A program made the translations under genes and the position numbers. Source: Lachnospiraceae bacterium (GTDB lineage Bacteria; Bacillota; Clostridia; Lachnospirales; Lachnospiraceae). From it: a stretch of 64,000 bases of DNA. Below the pieces are notes generated by a model. That model did no database searches. It was not told the DNA's origin and saw nothing but the letters and a program-made list of their open reading frames with translations. Position 1 is the stretch's first letter; each line of letters starts with the position of its first letter. Of this stretch, positions 60,691 through 64,000 are shown one piece after another. The stretch covers positions 1-64,000 of the forward strand of contig JAFRLH010000015.1 in the NCBI GenBank assembly GCA_017431345.1, written 5' to 3'.

Positions 60691-61266
60691 TTAATTATCA
60701 TTTTCTCTGCGGGCCGTGAGCATCTTCTGCAGTTGAATCACGATGGCTACCACCCTTTTTTCATGCTGAGGCTGATAAAGATCGATACTGTAGCGGTCAT
60801 GCATCGAGATCATTTTCTGTCCGATGGATGCAACCGGCTCGCTGTTCTGATCAAAGAGGGTAAAATTCAGGCCGATTACATTGCCCTTCAACTTCCAACC
60901 CAGACCTTTGATGTTTGTAATGTCTTTGAACACATGAAACAGCTCATTGGAAAGTGTGAACTTCTGTCCATCGTCCATGGTGATGTAGTGCTCTTCGTGA
61001 AAACTGATCGGCTTCTTTGACAGCTGCGCCACCAGTACTCCGGAAGCATCGTACAGTTCCGTTTTTCCTTTTATGGCAATCACAGAGGACTTTGTATAAT
61101 ACAGCAGCTGCCCCTGTTCATCCTTGATCTCGATCTTCTGGTGGAGGTCACCGGGGTCCAGTTCCGTGTACAGGGAGCGTACCGGAGCGCCGTATTGTTC
61201 GACGGTATTTTCGTTCGGACCCTCGCCAGCTCTGTGAAAGCTCTGAATGCTTGATAAAATACCCAT
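60691..61266 (-). CDS. LURP-one-related family protein
   Basis: A 191-residue protein of the LURP-one (Tubby-like beta-barrel) family: LHQKIEIKDEQGQLLYYTKSS, GKTELYDASGVLVAQLSKKP, TNIKGLGWKLKGNVIGLNFTLFDQNS and HDRYSIDLYQ. Bacterial members are small and of unknown role; lipid or membrane association is suggested for the fold. AAGGAAGG precedes the ATG at 61266. It lies upstream of, and in the same direction as, two lipoprotein frames. Confidence 0.82.
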   Translation of the reverse strand: MGILSSIQSFHRAGEGPNENTVEQYGAPVRSLYTELDPGDLHQKIEIKDEQGQLLYYTKSSVIAIKGKTELYDASGVLVAQLSKKPISFHEEHYITMDDGQKFTLSNELFHVFKDITNIKGLGWKLKGNVIGLNFTLFDQNSEPVASIGQKMISMHDRYSIDLYQPQHEKRVVAIVIQLQKMLTARRENDN

Positions 61267-61321
61267 TTTTCTTCCTTCCTTTTCTTATTTGTTTTTATAC
61301 TTTTGTCTGTCGTTTTCGCTG

Positions 61322-61487
61322 CTTCAGCCTTTTGCACGATCAGGCTGAGGCAGCGCACTATGATCAGAAGCATGATCCGCCGCTGTTTTTGCCGGGTACA
61401 GGGATCGATCACTACTGTGAACCCAGGCCCGGGCAGCAAGAACAGCATTGGGAGAAGTATGGCAAGAGTTCCTGAATCCATCGTCAT
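61322..61487 (-). pseudogene. N-terminal remnant of a membrane sensor protein
   Basis: From ATG 61487 (GGAGG upstream) the frame encodes MDSGTLAILLPMLFLLPGPG, IDPCTRQKQRRIMLLIIV and RCLSLIVQKAEA, then loses family resemblance and runs out of frame over the start of the LURP-one gene. The pattern resembles the first helices of GHKL-type sensor kinases of Lachnospiraceae. It is a fragment at best. Confidence 0.3.
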
Positions 61488-61551
61488 AAATGAACATCCT
61501 CCATATCTTCCGCGTATTGTTTTCGTTCATTATATCCGATTGCCATAATAG

Positions 61552-61706
61552 TATCAAGAGGGCGCGGAATACAGCAATATCGGCATCAACAGGATCGATC
61601 AGATGCTCCGGCACCGAACTGTCCGTTTGTACTCTATGGGGGAACAAAAAAGCTGGTAAAACGGAAGGAATTCGAAGAGTTTATCCGCAGCAGTGTTATC
61701 ATCTGA
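61552..61706 (+). pseudogene. Tn916-type excisionase remnant, frameshifted
   Basis: Two frames together read YQEGAEYSNIGINRIDQMLR, then APNCPFVLYGGTKKLVKRK and EFEEFIRSSVII, ending at TGA 61704-61706. This matches the small excisionases of Tn916-like integrative elements. One base is missing near 61610, and a TAG closes the upstream side at 61549. No integrase gene follows, so only this relic of the element remains. Confidence 0.7.
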
Positions 61707-61842
61707 AACCCGTTGTGGGTAATGCACCAAGGTGAAGTTACCTGCAAAAAACGCGATATTTCCGCCGAAAATGATTGAGAGAACAACTCCTGCATGATAT
61801 AATTGGAAGTCGTGTTGGGCTCGTTCTTACAGACAGGTGCCC

Positions 61843-61975
61843 AACCGTTATGTGCAGGACTTCCGTCCTGCTTTTCGAAGGAGAATATACAGAAATGAAA
61901 TTAGGTATCGTCGGGAGGCGGCCGTTTTTCATATCTCCATACAAATCCATGAAAGCCCGTAAAGCCGCATAGAAC
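61843..61975 (+). pseudogene. Leader with hairpin and truncated MKLGIVG start
   Basis: GCAGGAC-TTCC-GTCCTGC at about 61853-61870 is followed by TTTT, then AAGGAG (61878-61883) and ATG at 61895. The frame starts MKLGIVG, as in the GTPase-like ATPase YchF, but instead of LPNVGKST continues RRPFFISPYKSMKARKAA and stops. A TTGGGC/GCCCAA stem lies just upstream (about 61816-61845). It looks like the promoter-proximal end of a gene whose body was lost. The identification as ychF is weak. Confidence 0.3.
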
Positions 61976-62135
61976 GGACATTTCCGACAGAAGCGATCCC
62001 ACATATCTTCATATAAAATTATGTAAGTCTACGCCATTTAGGCGTAAGAATGGGCGTAAAGGGCTTATCTCTGTTATATTTAAAAAGAAGAGGGTTCAGC
62101 GCAATCTCATCACTGATCAATTCAGAAAAATGTTT

Positions 62136-62160
62136 ACCCGGCCTGCCAGCCGGGTTTATT
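62136..62160 (+). terminator. Terminator-like hairpin in remnant region
   Basis: ACCCGGC pairs with GCCGGGT around six bases and is followed by TTATT. No intact gene ends just before it. The rest of 61976-62225 shows nothing recognisable. Confidence 0.5.
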
Positions 62161-62225
62161 CATTTATCTCACTTTTCCATGAGATAATATGTAGCTATTC
62201 GGGACAATCCGCAAATAGTGATTTT

Positions 62226-62255
62226 GACAACATTTCGACCGATCGAAATGTTGTC
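62226..62255. promoter_or_regulatory. 30-base palindrome upstream of AlbA_2 gene
   Basis: GACAACATTTCGA and TCGAAATGTTGTC are perfect 13-base arms around CCGA. The core CGATCGAAATGTTGT (62240-62254) recurs exactly at 62373-62387. Confidence 0.75.
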
Positions 62256-62360
62256 GAAATGTACTTAAATGATTGATCGAATATTTCTTTTTACGCTTCT
62301 ATCATTCGTTGCCTTAATCTTTGAAAACGAATACAATGCATCCGGCAATCAACATTGCAA

Positions 62361-62415
62361 CAACATTACAATCGATCGAAATGTTGTTGTAATATTTCAA
62401 AATGTTTGATATAAA
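62361..62415 (+). promoter_or_regulatory. AlbA_2 gene promoter with second operator
   Basis: TTGTAA at 62387-62392, a 17-base spacer and TATAAA at 62410-62415 form the promoter. The repeated core CGATCGAAATGTTGT (62373-62387), inside CAACATT...AATGTTG arms, ends on the -35 box, so binding there should block it. Autoregulation is inferred. Confidence 0.65.
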
Positions 62416-62443
62416 TAAACCATCACAGGCGGAGGTTTAAAAT

Positions 62444-63835
62444 ATGCATATTCGAGAATTGTTTCCAGATGTAATAACCGAAGATTTGGACTATGAATTC
62501 AAAGCGGTTTTGAATTCTGACAAACCGGTCAAATGGGCAAAAACGATTGTTGCTTATGCAAATGGAAAGGGCGGCGTGATGTTTGTCGGTGTCTCAAACA
62601 GCGGGGAAGCTTTTGGGATTGATCTTGATGAGATAGACAAGACAAAAAATCTAATAGCAGTCATTAACGATCGGCATATCCTTCCCCATGCAAGAATACA
62701 GTATATGATGCGAAGTGTAGACGAAAAGGCAGAACATTTTGTTTTAGCTGTTCGCGTTATTTCAGCGGATTCTATAGTCAGATATCGCGAAGGTGATTTT
62801 AACGAAACGGTTTATATAAAGGGCGATGGGAATACTCCTCCGGCAACACCTGAAGAAATAATAACTCTTCATAAAAGAAAGTTCGGCATCGATAACGAAA
62901 CAAGCGAAATACGATACGATGAGAACAAGTGGACCGAATACATCGCAATGTGCCGTGAATACCGGGATGATTCTTCTGCTCCATCACTAAAAGATCTTCA
63001 AAACGAGGAAGTTGTTTCTAAAGAAGGCTTCGCAAAATCGGGTTTTCTTATGTTTAGCGACGAATATGAAAGGGACGATTCTCTTGTCTGCTGTCGTCTT
63101 TGGAATGGCAAACAGAAAACAGGAACGGTTTTAGATCACGACAGATTTAAAGGATCCTTGGCAAAGGTTTTTCAGGATGCCTTTCATTTTATTGAAAGAA
63201 ATACAAGAACAGGATGGAAAAAAACGCAGCACGGCGGACGTGTAGAGTTACGCGCATATCCCAAAGAGGCAGTCCGTGAGGCATTGGTAAATGCGATCGC
63301 TCATAGAGACTACTCGATCGCGGGGACCCAGATTGACGTGGATATATATAGTGATCGTATAGAGATCGTTTCGCCAGGCTCATGGCTTCTGCCAAAAAGC
63401 TATAAAGAATACCCTGTCGGCTCCATACCTTCCATTCGCAGGAACACCATTATTGCAGCCTGTCTGGATATTGCCAATCTTATGGAACGAGGAGGAACCG
63501 GATTCCAAGCAATGGTTGAAAGCTACAAGGATAGTGAAGAACATTTACAGCCCGTTGTTTCAATATACCCTGGATTCCTGAATCTACGTCTGTTTGACAG
63601 ACTGTATGATGAGCACATGGAAGAAACAAAGGATCCTATTGCAGAAGAAAAAGATAAGCTTGTTTATGTATTAAAAACAGAAGGTCCCAAAAGCATGAAA
63701 GAACTGCAGGCTTATTCAAAGTATAGAAGCAGAAGTCAGTTCTTAAGAGAGATCATTAATCCGCTTATCGAATCAAATATTATCTTCAGGGACGGAAAGG
63801 TAAGATCTCCGAGAACACTGATCAGACTGAGATAA
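62444..63835 (+). CDS. Schlafen/AlbA_2 ATP-binding domain protein
   Basis: A 463-residue protein. The N-terminal AlbA_2 (Schlafen-type) domain (about 15-135) shows DYEFKAVLNSDKPVKWAKTI and ANGKGGVMFVGVSNSGEAFG. A central ATPase-like domain of the HATPase_c_4 type (about 240-345) has PKEAVREALVNAIAHRDYSI and DIYSDRIEIVSPGSW. A winged helix (VLKTEGPKSMKELQAYSKYRSR) ends it. Such proteins occur as regulators and in defence islands. GGAGG lies eight bases before ATG 62444. The gene is clearly lower in GC than the core genome and has its own palindromic operators, so recent transfer is likely. Confidence 0.85.
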   Translation: MHIRELFPDVITEDLDYEFKAVLNSDKPVKWAKTIVAYANGKGGVMFVGVSNSGEAFGIDLDEIDKTKNLIAVINDRHILPHARIQYMMRSVDEKAEHFVLAVRVISADSIVRYREGDFNETVYIKGDGNTPPATPEEIITLHKRKFGIDNETSEIRYDENKWTEYIAMCREYRDDSSAPSLKDLQNEEVVSKEGFAKSGFLMFSDEYERDDSLVCCRLWNGKQKTGTVLDHDRFKGSLAKVFQDAFHFIERNTRTGWKKTQHGGRVELRAYPKEAVREALVNAIAHRDYSIAGTQIDVDIYSDRIEIVSPGSWLLPKSYKEYPVGSIPSIRRNTIIAACLDIANLMERGGTGFQAMVESYKDSEEHLQPVVSIYPGFLNLRLFDRLYDEHMEETKDPIAEEKDKLVYVLKTEGPKSMKELQAYSKYRSRSQFLREIINPLIESNIIFRDGKVRSPRTLIRLR

Positions 63836-63904
63836 TGTATATTTAGAACTGACAATCACTCATGCTCTCTGGTTTCTAATCATATTTATCCTGAGGAGTT
63901 TGAT

Positions 63905-64000
63905 ATGCGCATCAATGAACACAATCTGGATTCGCTTCGTAAGCTTATCCGAGATCTCCAACAGGAGAACGAATCTCTGAAAACGCTTCTCTCAGAACAT
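63905..64000 (+). CDS. Start of a gene with N-terminal coiled coil, cut by window
   Basis: Only 32 codons are visible: MRINEHNLDSLRKLIRDLQ followed by QENESLKTLLSEH, a leucine-heptad coiled coil. GAGGAG precedes the ATG. The pattern is like the N-terminal zipper of large helicase/primase proteins of TOTE-type conflict systems, but the visible part is too short to be sure. It follows the AlbA_2 gene by 69 bases in the same direction. Confidence 0.4.
   Translation, partial: MRINEHNLDSLRKLIRDLQQENESLKTLLSEH

Noticed and set aside
61800-61880. Known riboswitch before the MKLGIVG frame
   Set aside because: A stem and a terminator-like hairpin are present, but I could not match any riboswitch consensus.

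Overview
The window looks like a chromosomal segment of an anaerobic, Gram-positive Clostridia member, most likely Lachnospiraceae-like. The evidence is the codY-rpsB-tsf block, a class-A RNase P RNA, a CIRCE operator, strong AAGGAGG ribosome-binding sites with GTG/TTG starts, a trimeric bifurcating [FeFe]-hydrogenase, an NfnAB transhydrogenase, and no respiratory genes. The core is of roughly balanced GC. The two ends are recently acquired or decaying DNA.

Left end (1-2640): the terminal part of a Tn4451-like mobile element. A gene-free, hairpin-packed stretch (about 90-620) precedes a TnpW-like small gene and a TnpX-type large serine recombinase. From 2660 to 8900, all leftward: a DUF3237 gene, a small Nif11-like protein, a HerA-like ATPase, an orphan XdhC, then rpsB-tsf and codY. 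codY is divergent from topA, and a candidate CodY box lies beside the codY promoter. comM and dprA follow topA.

14.1-27.9 kb, leftward: NfnAB, an orphan BlaI-like repressor, a trigger-factor-like lipoprotein, rnpB, then a tightly overlapping unit running lysophospholipase, dgt, dnaG, trmK and uridine-kinase-like gene. The sigma factor rpoD, usual between dnaG and trmK in Clostridia, is absent. A repeat-tailed L,D-transpeptidase and rpmF (consensus promoter) complete the block.

28-53.9 kb: tmcAL, a CIRCE-controlled htpG, a large lipoprotein, a radical SAM enzyme with a palindromic operator, tRNA-Thr, tex with a minimal pyruvate kinase, an alanine-type aminotransferase, a DUF885 protein, an ohrR-gpx peroxide pair, the hydCBA hydrogenase operon, a B12/radical SAM protein, a YitT protein, two EamA transporters and an alpha/beta hydrolase. 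HydABC and NfnAB would link NADH, NADPH, ferredoxin and H2 in fermentation.

54-64 kb: accessory DNA with visible gene decay. It holds a GG-leader zinc-ribbon peptide, a YwaF-like gene split by an in-frame TGA, a second membrane gene without a start, a DUF4405 gene fused end-to-end with it by an apparent deletion, an aldo/keto reductase reduced to 42 codons, an ANL (AMP-binding) enzyme, two lipoproteins, a LURP-one protein, an excisionase remnant and other fragments. The window ends in a low-GC Schlafen/AlbA_2 gene with its own palindromic operators, followed by the start of a coiled-coil gene that may belong to a conflict system.
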